This document shows positions 8,979-17,368 of a stretch of DNA of 64,000 nt, piece by piece. The notes under the pieces were generated by a model. It was not told the DNA's origin. It searched no databases and worked only from the letters and a program-made list of their open reading frames with translations. This DNA comes from Seonamhaeicola sp. Its GTDB lineage: Bacteria; Bacteroidota; Bacteroidia; Flavobacteriales; Flavobacteriaceae. The stretch lies in contig NZ_JANQJQ010000047.1 in NCBI RefSeq assembly GCF_028281565.1, forward strand, positions 158,288 to 222,287, read 5' to 3'. The stretch's first letter is position 1. Each line of letters begins with the position of its first letter. A program made the position numbers and the translations under genes.

Positions 8979-10247
8979 ATGATTAAAAAACTATTAAAAA
9001 AGGCTTCTGAGATAGAGGCTAACGAAATAAAGGCAACAGCGTTATCCTTCCTATTTGTTTTCATATTAATGTTGGCCTATTACATTCTAAGACCTGTTAG
9101 AGATGCCATGGCAAGTGATTGGTCTGATGCCGAGGTAAGCCAATTATGGACGCTGAATTTCTTTATAAGTACCAGTGTTGTAGCGCTTTATGGAATTGCG
9201 GTTTCAAAAATGAAGTTTAAGCTACTTGTGCCAAGTGTCTATGCTTTTTTTGCGGTAACGTTCATACTGTTTTATACTTCAATGTCATCTATTGAAGATA
9301 GCACCCTGGTAGATAAATGTTTTTATGTGTGGTTAAGTGTTTTTGCCATGTTTCATCTTTCGGTGTTTTGGAGCTTTATGTCCGATATATTTAATAAGGA
9401 TCAAGCCAGGCGTCTTTTTGCTACCATAGCTGCGGGAGCTAGTGCAGGAGCCCTATTAGGGCCTATGATCCCAACCTTGTTTGCCGGGATTGGAACCGAT
9501 AATCTAATATTGGTAGCGGCGGTATTACTATTGATCCCTATTCCTGTAATATTGACATTAACAAGGCTTAAAAGAAGTGAGCTAAAGAATGTGGATGAGA
9601 CTACCGATACCAGTAAGTACAAGATTGGCGGTAATCCGTTTGCCGGTTTTAAATATTTCGTGACGAATCCATATCTATTGGCCATTGGTATATTCATTCT
9701 GCTTTATACCATGATAAGTACGTTTGTATACTTTGAACAAAAGAACCTGCTTGCTGAATTTGACCGTGCAAAGCGTACGCAAATATTGGGGAGTATAGAC
9801 TGGATTATAAACGTTCTAACTTTTGGAGTTGCATTTTTTGCCACATCAAGAATCGTTAAGAAAATCGGCATGGGGCTCACCCTTGCTTTAATGCCCATAA
9901 TAGTCTGTGCCGGTATATTGATTTTGGCCTTTGCTCCAATTATAGTGGTGTTATTAGCACTTCAAGTGGCACGTAGAGCTGGTAATTATGCTGTTACCAA
10001 ACCGGCCCGTGAAATGCTATTCACCGAAGTAGATAAGGAAACAAGGTTTAAAGCAAAACCAGTTATTGACGTGGTGATTTACCGTGGAGGCGATATGACT
10101 ACCGCCTGGATCTTTACAGGGTTAACCGAAGGTCTTGGTTTAGGATTTACTGCCGTTGGCGTTATTGGAGCTGGAATAGCCGCTGTTTGGGCCGGTGTAG
10201 GGCTTTGGATGGGTAAATTGTATAACCGTCAAAAAACAACAGAATAA
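8979..10247 (+). CDS. Tlc/MFS-type NTP-NDP exchange-like transporter
   Basis: A polytopic membrane protein of 422 residues with about 11-12 hydrophobic helices. The beginning (A-Y-Y-I-L-R-P-V-R-D-A-M-A) is the pattern seen in Bacteroidota proteins related to ATP/ADP translocases (Tlc) and also recognised by MFS profiles. Free-living relatives are often annotated as nucleotide exchangers without proof of substrate. The frame is open from 8925, but the first 18 codons encode a hydrophilic unrelated stretch, and the ATG at 8979 gives the usual basic start M-I-K-K-L-L-K-K. It lies about 100 bp after the SDR gene and 53 bp before the ThuA-like gene, consistent with one operon. Confidence 0.75.
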   Translation: MIKKLLKKASEIEANEIKATALSFLFVFILMLAYYILRPVRDAMASDWSDAEVSQLWTLNFFISTSVVALYGIAVSKMKFKLLVPSVYAFFAVTFILFYTSMSSIEDSTLVDKCFYVWLSVFAMFHLSVFWSFMSDIFNKDQARRLFATIAAGASAGALLGPMIPTLFAGIGTDNLILVAAVLLLIPIPVILTLTRLKRSELKNVDETTDTSKYKIGGNPFAGFKYFVTNPYLLAIGIFILLYTMISTFVYFEQKNLLAEFDRAKRTQILGSIDWIINVLTFGVAFFATSRIVKKIGMGLTLALMPIIVCAGILILAFAPIIVVLLALQVARRAGNYAVTKPAREMLFTEVDKETRFKAKPVIDVVIYRGGDMTTAWIFTGLTEGLGLGFTAVGVIGAGIAAVWAGVGLWMGKLYNRQKTTE

Positions 10248-10300
10248 TCAATAGATTGTCAAGAGCAATCGCAAATAATTTCAATTAATTTTTAAATACT

Positions 10301-11059
10301 ATGTATAATAATATGTCATTTCATAATTTAAGCTTATTCAAAATAAACAAAGCACTTGCTTTCGTTCCGGTATTTTTAATGCTGTTTATATTTCAATCGT
10401 CTTATTCTCAAACGTCCGTTTTGGTAGTACGTGGGGGACACCCATATGATACACCGGATTTTGAAAATATGTGTGAAAGTCTTGATGGTGTTAACGTAGA
10501 TTTAGTACTGGATGCTCATTTTAAATCCATGAAATTGGAAAAAATCAAAGATAAGTATGAGGCTATTTTATTTTTGAATCAAAACAAATATTATGAGGAA
10601 ACCAGTAAAACAAAACAGAAGTATGTGGACCTGACCAATGAAGGGGTTGGTATGGTATTTCTTCATTTTACCCTGTCTTCACAACCAAACTGGGATGAAT
10701 ATCACGAGATAGTAGGTGGGAAATGGTTTTTAGGAAAATTTACACCGGATAAAGCAAAAAGATCTACTTATTTCATAGATCGAGAAGTGCAGGTAAAAGT
10801 AGCCGATAAGAAACATCCGGTTACAAAAGGTTTAAAGGATTTTACAATGACCGACGTTTTTTATGGAAATATCTATTTGAGACCAGGTGTACATGTTTTA
10901 TTGGATTCAGATGATGATGATTTGGCACCAATTGCCTGGACTCAAAAATATAATAACTCTAAAGTGGTTTATGTTATACCGGGGTATTCCAAAAAAGCTT
11001 TTGGAAACCCGTCATATAAAAAGCTAATTTCAAATGCTTTGAAATACGTAGGAAAATAA
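10301..11059 (+). CDS. Exported ThuA-like domain protein
   Basis: A 252-residue protein with an N-terminal signal peptide (hydrophobic segment about residues 18-36, ending S-S-Y-S-Q) and one ThuA-like domain, the class I glutamine-amidotransferase-like fold: V-L-V-V-R-G-G-H-P-Y-D-T-P at the first strand and a G-V-G-M-V-F-L-H-F stretch in the middle, closing with V-V-Y-V-I-P-G-Y. Members occur next to sugar catabolism genes, and the name comes from trehalose use in rhizobia, but the reaction is not known and no trehalose genes are nearby. The first ATG is used; an ATG at 10313 is also possible. The gene ends the plus-strand SDR-carrier-ThuA group. Confidence 0.82.
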   Translation: MYNNMSFHNLSLFKINKALAFVPVFLMLFIFQSSYSQTSVLVVRGGHPYDTPDFENMCESLDGVNVDLVLDAHFKSMKLEKIKDKYEAILFLNQNKYYEETSKTKQKYVDLTNEGVGMVFLHFTLSSQPNWDEYHEIVGGKWFLGKFTPDKAKRSTYFIDREVQVKVADKKHPVTKGLKDFTMTDVFYGNIYLRPGVHVLLDSDDDDLAPIAWTQKYNNSKVVYVIPGYSKKAFGNPSYKKLISNALKYVGK

Positions 11060-11237
11060 AAATGTAAGGAGATTGTGCAAAAAAATGGAGTTGCATCCCA
11101 TATCCGTCATTCCAACTAACCGAAGGTCTTAGCGACTCCTCCCTTTAAAAAAAGGGAGGTGAATTCCGATGATAATCGGGATTCGGAGGGTTTAAAACTC
11201 CTCTTTCTTCCAGTTTCTTTGGGAAACTGAAATTCAT

Positions 11238-11261
11238 TCTCCTCTTAAATTTAAGAGGAGA
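11238..11261. repeat. Perfect 24-nt palindrome
   Basis: Two 12-nt arms (TCTCCTCTTAAA and its reverse complement) meet with no spacer. It sits in the hairpin patch, about 180 bp from the nearest gene ends. A neighbouring hairpin at 11138-11159 has a related purine/pyrimidine pattern (CCTCCCTTT with GGGAGG). Confidence 0.8.
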
Positions 11262-11294
11262 GCAAAAACAGTGGGTTATTAAGGTGTCGAAGCA

Positions 11295-11346
11295 TGTTTC
11301 AGAACCTCACCATTGTAGCTATCAGGTGCTAATAGGTTCTGAAACA
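11295..11346. repeat. 13-bp inverted repeat with 26-nt loop
   Basis: TGTTTCAGAACCT at 11295-11307 is exactly complementary to AGGTTCTGAAACA at 11334-11346. The loop has no visible coding content. It could fold as a long hairpin in transcripts from either flanking gene or be the terminal repeats of a short mobile remnant. Confidence 0.7.
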
Positions 11347-11441
11347 ACTCTTAGGTAAGCTCAACGTGACGGTTCAGGTTGACAAATCCAATTTTCACAT
11401 AGCCTTGTTTTTTAAATCGCCCTGATTAAAAGATATAAACA

Positions 11442-12209
11442 CTACTCGTTTTCTTCCAGGTACATTTGGCGTACTTTTTTAAATAAGTTTGAAGAGTAAA
11501 CAAAATCGGTAACCGATTCATTATCCGTTTTAAAAATCGTTTTATTGGAGCCTTCCCAGGCTTTTAAACCATTTTTTAAGAAGACGATCTTTTCACCAAT
11601 TTCCATAACGGAGTTCATGTCATGTGAATTAATCACGGTGGTTATTTGATATTCATCTGTAATTTCCTGAATCAAATTATCAATGACAATAGCCGTTTTT
11701 GGGTCTAATCCGGAATTAGGTTCGTCACAGAAAAGATACTTCGGGTTATTCACAATGGCACGTGCAATAGCAACCCGTTTTTGCATACCTCCCGATGCCT
11801 CACTTGGCATTTTAAGATGCGCATCCGGTAAATTAACACGTTTTAGAACAAAGTCGGCTCTATCCTCCATTTCGCTTTTGCTCATTTTGGTAAACATCCT
11901 TAAAGGGAACATCACGTTCTCAGCAATGGTCATAGAATCAAATAAGGCGCTTCCCTGAAAAACCATCCCTATCTCGGCACGCAAATCTCGTTTTTGGTCT
12001 TCGCTTAATTTCGAAAATATTTTTCCATCATAGGAAATACTGCCTTCTTCGTAGGTGAACAAACCGAGCAAACATTTTAAAAAAACAGTTTTTCCGGAAC
12101 CACTCTGACCAATAATAAGGTTGGTTTTCCCTTTTTCAAAAGACGTACTGATACCTTTCAAAATTTCAGCATCGCCGAATGATTTATGTAAGTTTTCAAC
12201 AATTATCAT
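11442..12209 (-). CDS. MlaF-type ABC transporter ATP-binding protein
   Basis: ATPase of an Mla/Ttg2-type lipid transporter that acts at the inner membrane. Walker A G-Q-S-G-S-G-K-T is at residues 34-41, the ABC signature appears as S-G-G-M-Q-K-R, and Walker B as Y-L-F-C-D-E-P followed by N-S-G-L-D and a switch His in N-S-H-D. The S-G-G-M signature and S-G-L-D D-loop are typical of MlaF. The frame is open 20 codons upstream, but the ATG at 12209 gives M-I-I-V-E-N-L-H-K-S-F, the usual beginning, and forms TAATG with the permease stop, so the two are translationally coupled. No MCE-domain (MlaD) gene follows in this window. Confidence 0.9.
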   Translation of the reverse strand: MIIVENLHKSFGDAEILKGISTSFEKGKTNLIIGQSGSGKTVFLKCLLGLFTYEEGSISYDGKIFSKLSEDQKRDLRAEIGMVFQGSALFDSMTIAENVMFPLRMFTKMSKSEMEDRADFVLKRVNLPDAHLKMPSEASGGMQKRVAIARAIVNNPKYLFCDEPNSGLDPKTAIVIDNLIQEITDEYQITTVINSHDMNSVMEIGEKIVFLKNGLKAWEGSNKTIFKTDNESVTDFVYSSNLFKKVRQMYLEENE

Positions 12210-12946
12210 TATCCTAGCATTATTCCGGTTAAAATATAGTTTAGTAGTATGATCACCACAGACGTCCATACAAATGCCGTGGTACTTGCTTTACCAACCT
12301 CTAAAGCACCACCTTTCATATAGTATCCGTGAAATGATGGAATGGTGGCCAAAACAAAAGCAAAGACATAAGTTTTAATGAATGAATAGGTCACATGAAA
12401 CGCATCAAAATCTGTTTGCAATCCCAGAATATAGTCTTCCAAACTGGTATATCCGCCAAAAACGCAAGCTGCCATACCACCCAGAATCCCCAGGAACATC
12501 CCAATAGCAATAGCAAACGGATACAACATTAACGCAATGGTCTTTGGAAAAACAAGGTAATTTAAAGAGTTAATGCCCATAACTTCAAGCGCATCAATTT
12601 GTTCGGTAACACGCATGGTGCCAATACTGGACGTTATAAATGACCCTACTTTTCCCGCCATAATTATTGAGGTAAACGTAGGTGCAAATTCTAAAATAAC
12701 AGATTGTCTGGTTGCAAAACCTACCAGGTATCTCGGTATTAACGGGTTTTCAATGTTAAGAGCGGTTTGAATGGTTACTACCCCACCAACAAAAAATGAG
12801 ATAAATGCAATAATGCCTAGTGAGCCAATAATCAAATCGTCTATATCTTTTAAAATCAATGTTCTCATTACCTGCCATTTAGTTGGCTTTCGGAACATTT
12901 CTGCAATCATTAAAAAGTACAGACCAATATTATGAAGATATCGCAT
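12209..12946 (-). CDS. MlaE-type ABC transporter permease
   Basis: A 245-residue inner-membrane protein with about five helices and the MlaE core: V-G-F-A-T-R-Q-S-V-I-L-E-F-A-P, then A-G-K-V-G-S-F-I-T-S-S-I-G-T-M-R-V-T-E-Q-I-D-A segments (the glutamate-containing E-Q-I-D-A-L motif contacts the ATPase). MlaE dimers with MlaF dimers form the engine that moves phospholipids or sterol-like lipids between membranes. Its stop shares a base with the MlaF start. The gene begins 110 bp from the divergent phosphatase gene. The substrate-binding MCE protein must be encoded elsewhere if the complex is complete. Confidence 0.9.
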   Translation of the reverse strand: MRYLHNIGLYFLMIAEMFRKPTKWQVMRTLILKDIDDLIIGSLGIIAFISFFVGGVVTIQTALNIENPLIPRYLVGFATRQSVILEFAPTFTSIIMAGKVGSFITSSIGTMRVTEQIDALEVMGINSLNYLVFPKTIALMLYPFAIAIGMFLGILGGMAACVFGGYTSLEDYILGLQTDFDAFHVTYSFIKTYVFAFVLATIPSFHGYYMKGGALEVGKASTTAFVWTSVVIILLNYILTGIMLG

Positions 12947-13026
12947 ATAAAATTTTGTTACCGCTAAAGTAAAAAAAAGTTAGAGGTATTTAACTTTAAT
13001 TTCAAATAATGATGCTTTAAAAACTG

Positions 13027-13034
13027 TATTTTTG
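13027..13034 (+). promoter_or_regulatory. Candidate -7 box of the alkaline phosphatase gene
   Basis: TATTTTTG fits the Bacteroidota -7 consensus TAnnTTTG and ends 22 bp before the ATG at 13057. A clear TTTG box about 19-20 nt upstream is missing, so the call rests on the -7 element alone. Confidence 0.4.
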
Positions 13035-13056
13035 GGCTTGTTAAAAGTTGATTAGA

Positions 13057-14727
13057 ATGAAGTACATAATTTTACCATTATTGATTGTAGCCTTAAGTTT
13101 TTCGGGCAAAGCTCAAACAAGTATCAGTAAATCCGAGATAAACGATGTAGAGATTTCCGGATCTAAACCAAAATTGATTGTAGCAATCGTAGTAGATCAA
13201 ATGCGTTATGACTATCTAACCCGCTTCGAAAACAAGTATGGAGCAGGCGGTTTTAAACGTATGATAAAAGAGGGGTTCAACTGTAAAAACAATCATTTTA
13301 ATTACATACCAACTTATACCGGTCCGGGACACGCTTCAGTTTTTACAGGTACAACACCTAAAAATCATGGCATTATCGCTAATGACTGGTTTGATAAAAG
13401 TTTGAATAAAATGGTGAATTGTGTTGAAGATAATACTGTAGAACCCATAGGCACTACCAGTCATGACGGAAAAAAGTCGCCAATAAGAATGGTATCAACA
13501 ACGTTTGCTGATGAAAATAGAATGTTTACGCAAATGAAAGGTAAAACCATAGGTGTTTCAATTAAACACCGGGGAGCTATTTTACCTGCCGGCCATACAG
13601 CAAACGCCGCATATTGGTTTGATTATGAGCATAATGGAAGTGGTAATTGGATTTCCAGTTCATTTTATATGAATGATTTGCCTGATTGGGTTAAAGCCTT
13701 CAATTCATCTGATATAACGGAATCCTATTTTAAAGTGTGGAATACATTTTATGATATCAGCACCTATCATGAAAGTGGAAGTGATAATAATAATTTTGAG
13801 AGAATATTCAAAGGAAAAGACACACCTACATTTCCATATGATCTAAAAAAACTTAAGGATTTCAATGGGAATTTTAAAATTATTACAGATTCCCCTTATG
13901 GCAATAGTCTAACCACTGATTTTGCGTTAGCTGCTATTGATGGTGAAGCATTAGGACAAGATAATGTAACAGATGTTTTAACAATAAGTTATTCCAGTAC
14001 AGACAAGGTTGGTCATGACTTTGGTGTAAATTCTAAAGAAATTGAAGATGTGTATATCAGGTTAGATAAAGATTTAGAACGTTTATTTGTTACTCTTGAT
14101 TCTAAAATAGGAAAGGGAGCATATACCGTGTTTTTAACTGCGGATCATGGTGTGGTAGAGGTGCCCTTGTATTTACAGAGTATAAAAATACCCTCAGGCT
14201 ATATAAGAACCAGGGAGTTTAGAGAAAAGTTAAATGCTTTTATTTTAAAGACTTTTAAGGACTCAACTTTAATAAAGAACATCAGCAATAACCAGATATT
14301 TTTAAATAGGGAAAGGATAAAAGCCTTGGGATTGGATTTATCATCGGTTCAACAGGCTATTGTCAATGAAATTATTTCCAGTAAGAATATATATAAAGCC
14401 TATACTGCCACGGCTATGAGTACTGGTTCGTTTGCAGAAGGGATAGAACATCTTCTGCAAAACGGATATAACCAAAAACGCTCCGGAGATATTTTGACAG
14501 TTCCTTATCCGGGATACATTTTTTATCGTAAAACCGGTACAACACATGGTTCCGGGTTTAATTATGATACCCATGTGCCTTTGTTATTCTTTGGAAACGG
14601 GATAAAACAGGGTGAGACTTTGCAAAAAACAGTGATTCCCGATATTGCACCAACCATCTCAGCACTTTTAGGAATAAGCTTCCCTAATAGTACGACCGGT
14701 AAACCTCTGGAATTTGTTTTGGAGTAG
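13057..14727 (+). CDS. PafA-like alkaline phosphatase family protein
   Basis: A 556-residue exported enzyme of the alkaline phosphatase superfamily. After a signal peptide (residues 1-19, ending G-K-A-Q) come the metal-binding V-V-D-Q-M-R-Y-D-Y (Asp47) and the nucleophile segment T-Y-T-G-P-G-H-A-S (Thr88). A later K-H-R-G-A-I-L-P-A-G-H matches the Lys/Arg pair that binds phosphate in the flavobacterial phosphatase PafA, and V-G-H-D-F-G and T-A-D-H-G-V supply more zinc ligands. It therefore probably hydrolyses phosphate monoesters in the periplasm. The longest frame starts at a TTG at 13048; the ATG at 13057 begins the proper signal peptide. It converges on the glycosyltransferase gene with 19 bp between the stops. 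Confidence 0.87.
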   Translation: MKYIILPLLIVALSFSGKAQTSISKSEINDVEISGSKPKLIVAIVVDQMRYDYLTRFENKYGAGGFKRMIKEGFNCKNNHFNYIPTYTGPGHASVFTGTTPKNHGIIANDWFDKSLNKMVNCVEDNTVEPIGTTSHDGKKSPIRMVSTTFADENRMFTQMKGKTIGVSIKHRGAILPAGHTANAAYWFDYEHNGSGNWISSSFYMNDLPDWVKAFNSSDITESYFKVWNTFYDISTYHESGSDNNNFERIFKGKDTPTFPYDLKKLKDFNGNFKIITDSPYGNSLTTDFALAAIDGEALGQDNVTDVLTISYSSTDKVGHDFGVNSKEIEDVYIRLDKDLERLFVTLDSKIGKGAYTVFLTADHGVVEVPLYLQSIKIPSGYIRTREFREKLNAFILKTFKDSTLIKNISNNQIFLNRERIKALGLDLSSVQQAIVNEIISSKNIYKAYTATAMSTGSFAEGIEHLLQNGYNQKRSGDILTVPYPGYIFYRKTGTTHGSGFNYDTHVPLLFFGNGIKQGETLQKTVIPDIAPTISALLGISFPNSTTGKPLEFVLE

Positions 14728-14746
14728 TATGGACAGGAAAATTATT

Positions 14747-15595
14747 TCAACTAAATTTATTTAACATTCCTCTCCAACGTAATTGCCTGATAAATTTACC
14801 TTGTGCCTCGGTAACCAATGGTTCCGGTTTTTCTTTTTTCGCTTTAAAGTAGCCCCCTAAATAATCTTTGAATAATCTGAAGCTACCTTTTTTGAAGGCC
14901 AGTTTCATAGCAGATATTAAAGTAATGATGAAACCATAGCGCATTTTATACATAGCTTCGCCTTGTAAATATTTTGAAGCTTTATTGTAACTGATGCCAG
15001 TAGGTTTTAAGTGTTTTACGTGTAAGCTTTCATCGGTCAAAATCTCCCAATGGTAATATTTGGCTAATAGTTCATCAACAGTATCCCAGCCCATGGATGG
15101 TTTAAGTTTGCCTATGTCTAAAAAGCATTGTTTTCTATAGGCTTTTAACGCCCCTCTGATATGATCTTTTCTGGTAAGATTTTCCAGGGTCCATTTACCA
15201 TTTCTCTCAATATAGCAAAAGCCCGAAACCATCCCTAAACGGTCATTGGCTTTAAAATGATTAGCAAGTTGTTCTAAGTAATTAGTTGGAAAAATTAAAT
15301 CCGCATCAAACTTGCAGATCACGTCATAATTGCCATCAAGAATATCATACCCTTTATAAAATGCGTTTATAATTTTTGCCCCTGGTAAATGTTCATTTGA
15401 TGATTTTGAATGGACCAGTTTTACATTATCGTATTTAAATGAATACCCTTCAACAACATCTAAAGTTTTATCTGTGGAGTTGTCATTCACTACCACAATT
15501 TGTTTTGGTTTTAACGATTGATTAACCAAAGAATCCAGGGTAAGTCCTATGGAACTTTCTTCATTATGGGCAGGAATAATGATATAAAATTTCAT
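14747..15595 (-). CDS. Family 2 glycosyltransferase
   Basis: A 282-residue GT-A fold enzyme: I-I-P-A-H-N-E-E-S-S-I-G at the start, V-V-N-D-N-S-T-D-K-T for nucleotide binding and F-D-A-D-L-I-F-P as the DxD-type metal motif, followed by acceptor-binding sequence that ends in basic residues. There is no membrane helix, so it probably works at the cytoplasmic face. The acceptor is unknown. It is third in a minus-strand group after the KAS III and methyltransferase genes, with a 78-bp gap that contains a small hairpin, so it may be partly separately expressed. The grouping suggests a modified lipid or glycan product. Confidence 0.85.
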   Translation of the reverse strand: MKFYIIIPAHNEESSIGLTLDSLVNQSLKPKQIVVVNDNSTDKTLDVVEGYSFKYDNVKLVHSKSSNEHLPGAKIINAFYKGYDILDGNYDVICKFDADLIFPTNYLEQLANHFKANDRLGMVSGFCYIERNGKWTLENLTRKDHIRGALKAYRKQCFLDIGKLKPSMGWDTVDELLAKYYHWEILTDESLHVKHLKPTGISYNKASKYLQGEAMYKMRYGFIITLISAMKLAFKKGSFRLFKDYLGGYFKAKKEKPEPLVTEAQGKFIRQLRWRGMLNKFS

Positions 15596-15621
15596 GTTAT
15601 AAATTTCAAAATAAAAAAACC

Positions 15622-15643
15622 AAACTCCAAGCTTTTGGAATTT
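15622..15643. repeat. Small CCAAA/TTTGG-type hairpin
   Basis: TCCAA-GCTT-TTGGA with three further pairs beyond one mismatch, between the methyltransferase and glycosyltransferase genes. Related CAAA-TCC/GGAATTT sequence appears at 29094-29152 and 48684-48761, suggesting one family of intergenic repeats. Confidence 0.5.
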
Positions 15644-15673
15644 AGATTTTAAGTATTTCCTATTTGAGAATTG

Positions 15674-16201
15674 TTAGTTGTGAGCTCTTTCAGCGTAAAC
15701 AATGTAGTATCTGGGAGTAAACCATCGTAAAATAGGGCGGATACCAATTTTTTTTGTCGGGTTGGTCCATTTTTGACGGTCCACTATTTTCCATCCGGTT
15801 TTTTCCAATAACCAGTCAAATTGCCAATCTTCAAACTCGTGATAATGTCTGTCCCGCATATCTGTTTTACTTCGGTAAGCAGAAGAAAACCATAATTTCA
15901 GAGGGACACTGGCAACCAATTTGTCCGCTTTAATTTCTTTTAAAACGGTATACGGGGATAATAAATGTTCGAATATTTCAAAAGCGGTTACAACGTCTGC
16001 TTTTGAATTGGCAATGCTACTTAAATCTTCGTCTAAATCCTCCCCTTTAGTATTTTCAACAGCATACCCGTGTTCCATCATAATTTTAGAAAAAGGGTTT
16101 TCTACACCCAAATCTAAAATAGATTCAGTATTAGAAATGTGTTTTTGTAAGAATGTAATAGTGTGCTTAAAGCGCTTATTGGGAAAGCTTTTCTCGTACA
16201 T
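15674..16201 (-). CDS. Class I SAM-dependent methyltransferase
   Basis: A short (175-residue) methyltransferase. Motif I is I-L-D-L-G-V-E-N-P-F-S near residue 35, where the usual G-x-G is reduced to one glycine; an acidic loop E-D-L-D-E-D follows, and A-F-E-I-F-E-H-L matches the H-x-x-E-H-like motif IV of type 11 methyltransferases. The C-terminal part contains many aromatic and basic residues. The start codon lies three bases after the stop of the upstream KAS III gene, so both are surely read from one transcript. Substrate unknown; the neighbours point to a lipid or polyketide-like intermediate. Confidence 0.8.
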   Translation of the reverse strand: MYEKSFPNKRFKHTITFLQKHISNTESILDLGVENPFSKIMMEHGYAVENTKGEDLDEDLSSIANSKADVVTAFEIFEHLLSPYTVLKEIKADKLVASVPLKLWFSSAYRSKTDMRDRHYHEFEDWQFDWLLEKTGWKIVDRQKWTNPTKKIGIRPILRWFTPRYYIVYAERAHN

Positions 16202-16204
16202 TAA

Positions 16205-17263
16205 CTAATATTTATATACAATAGCATTTATATGCATACCGGCACCAACGCTGGCAAAAATAACCACATCACCTTTTGATAAACTGTGGTTTTCCATTTT
16301 GTTATTTTTAACCAAATCGAAAAGTGTAGGAACGGTGGCCACTGAACTATTCCCTAAAGTTTGAATACTCATAGGCATGATGTTGTCGGGAATATCGGTT
16401 CGGTAAAGTCGGTAAAAACGTTTAAGAATAGCCTCGTCCATTTTTTCATTGGCCTGATGGATGAATATCTTTTTTACATCTTTAATATCTGCACCGCTAT
16501 TATCCAAACAGGCTTTCATGGCATTTGGAACATTCATAAGGGCAAATTCATAGATTTTACGGCCATCCATTTTTATATAACGCGTATCTCTACATAATTC
16601 TTGATTATTGGAATTCCCAAAGTACAGATAATAGGCTTCATCATAGGTGAAACTAGCCGTTTCATGAGCCAAAATACCACCTTCGTCATCAGTTGCTTCA
16701 ATGATGGTAGCACCGGCACCATCAGAAAAGATCATGGCATCCCTGTCATGTTTGTCAACCACTCTTGAGAGGGTTTCGGTACCAATAACCAAACAGCGTT
16801 TAGCCATTCCGGATTTAATAAAAGCTTTTGCCTGAATAACACCTTCAATCCATCCCGGGCAACCGAATAAAATATCATAAGCCACACATTTTGGGTTTTT
16901 AATGCGTAAACTGTGTTTGATACGCGACGCTAAAGACGGAAGTAAATCTCCTTGAATGGTATTGTGTTTTACATCACCAAAATTATGAGCAACTATTATA
17001 TAGTCTATGGTTTCCGGATCAATGTTGGCATCATCAATAGCCTTTTCTGCCGCAAAAAAGCCTAAGTCCGAAGCATCGTGATGAGGTTTCGCGTAACGGC
17101 GTTCAGCAATCCCTGTAATAGCCTTAAATTTTTCTACTATAACTTCGTTTGGAGCATTTATAGAGGAACCATCGGTATTTAAAAATTCATGATTATGAAA
17201 ATTCTCGTTCTTCTCAATAGTGTCAGGTATATAACTCCCAACTCCCGTTATTTTAATATTCAT
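16205..17263 (-). CDS. 3-oxoacyl-ACP synthase III-like condensing enzyme
   Basis: A 352-residue thiolase-fold enzyme with an intact KAS III catalytic triad: Cys135 in I-L-F-G-C-P-G-W, His269 in F-I-H-Q-A-N, and an Asn near residue 304 in L-G-N-S-S-V-A-T-V-P. FabH condenses acetyl-CoA with malonyl-ACP to start fatty acid synthesis; this protein is longer than typical FabH (about 320-330) and has an extended N-terminus, so it may belong to the group used for specialised lipids. It heads a group with a methyltransferase and glycosyltransferase and not with fab genes. The 105 bp upstream contain no clear -33/-7 pair. Confidence 0.85.
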   Translation of the reverse strand: MNIKITGVGSYIPDTIEKNENFHNHEFLNTDGSSINAPNEVIVEKFKAITGIAERRYAKPHHDASDLGFFAAEKAIDDANIDPETIDYIIVAHNFGDVKHNTIQGDLLPSLASRIKHSLRIKNPKCVAYDILFGCPGWIEGVIQAKAFIKSGMAKRCLVIGTETLSRVVDKHDRDAMIFSDGAGATIIEATDDEGGILAHETASFTYDEAYYLYFGNSNNQELCRDTRYIKMDGRKIYEFALMNVPNAMKACLDNSGADIKDVKKIFIHQANEKMDEAILKRFYRLYRTDIPDNIMPMSIQTLGNSSVATVPTLFDLVKNNKMENHSLSKGDVVIFASVGAGMHINAIVYKY

Positions 17264-17368
17264 AAAACCTGTTTTGCTACTAAAACTTTATTCAGAAGGC
17301 TAATATACTTGCTTTAGATGAATAACAAATCAAATAGTAATTTTCATTACGATGTTCAACAGGGCTAA

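Larger units (their letters stand above)
11060..11441. repeat. Hairpin-rich intergenic repeat patch
   Basis: This 380-base gap between convergent genes has no credible gene. It holds five inverted repeats in a row: 11138-11159 (9-bp stem, AAAA loop), 11166-11179 (CCGAT-GATA-ATCGG), 11211-11229 (7-bp stem), 11238-11261 (perfect 24-nt palindrome) and 11295-11346 (13-bp stem, 26-nt loop). A GTCATTCC head at 11106 resembles other repeats in this window. It may be a pile of decayed non-autonomous repeats that also ends transcription from both sides. Confidence 0.65.

Noticed and set aside
17264..17368. Possible terminator between gcvP and the KAS III gene
   Set aside because: The GGCTAATTAGGCC-like sequence overlaps the gcvP stop, is imperfect and has no T-run.
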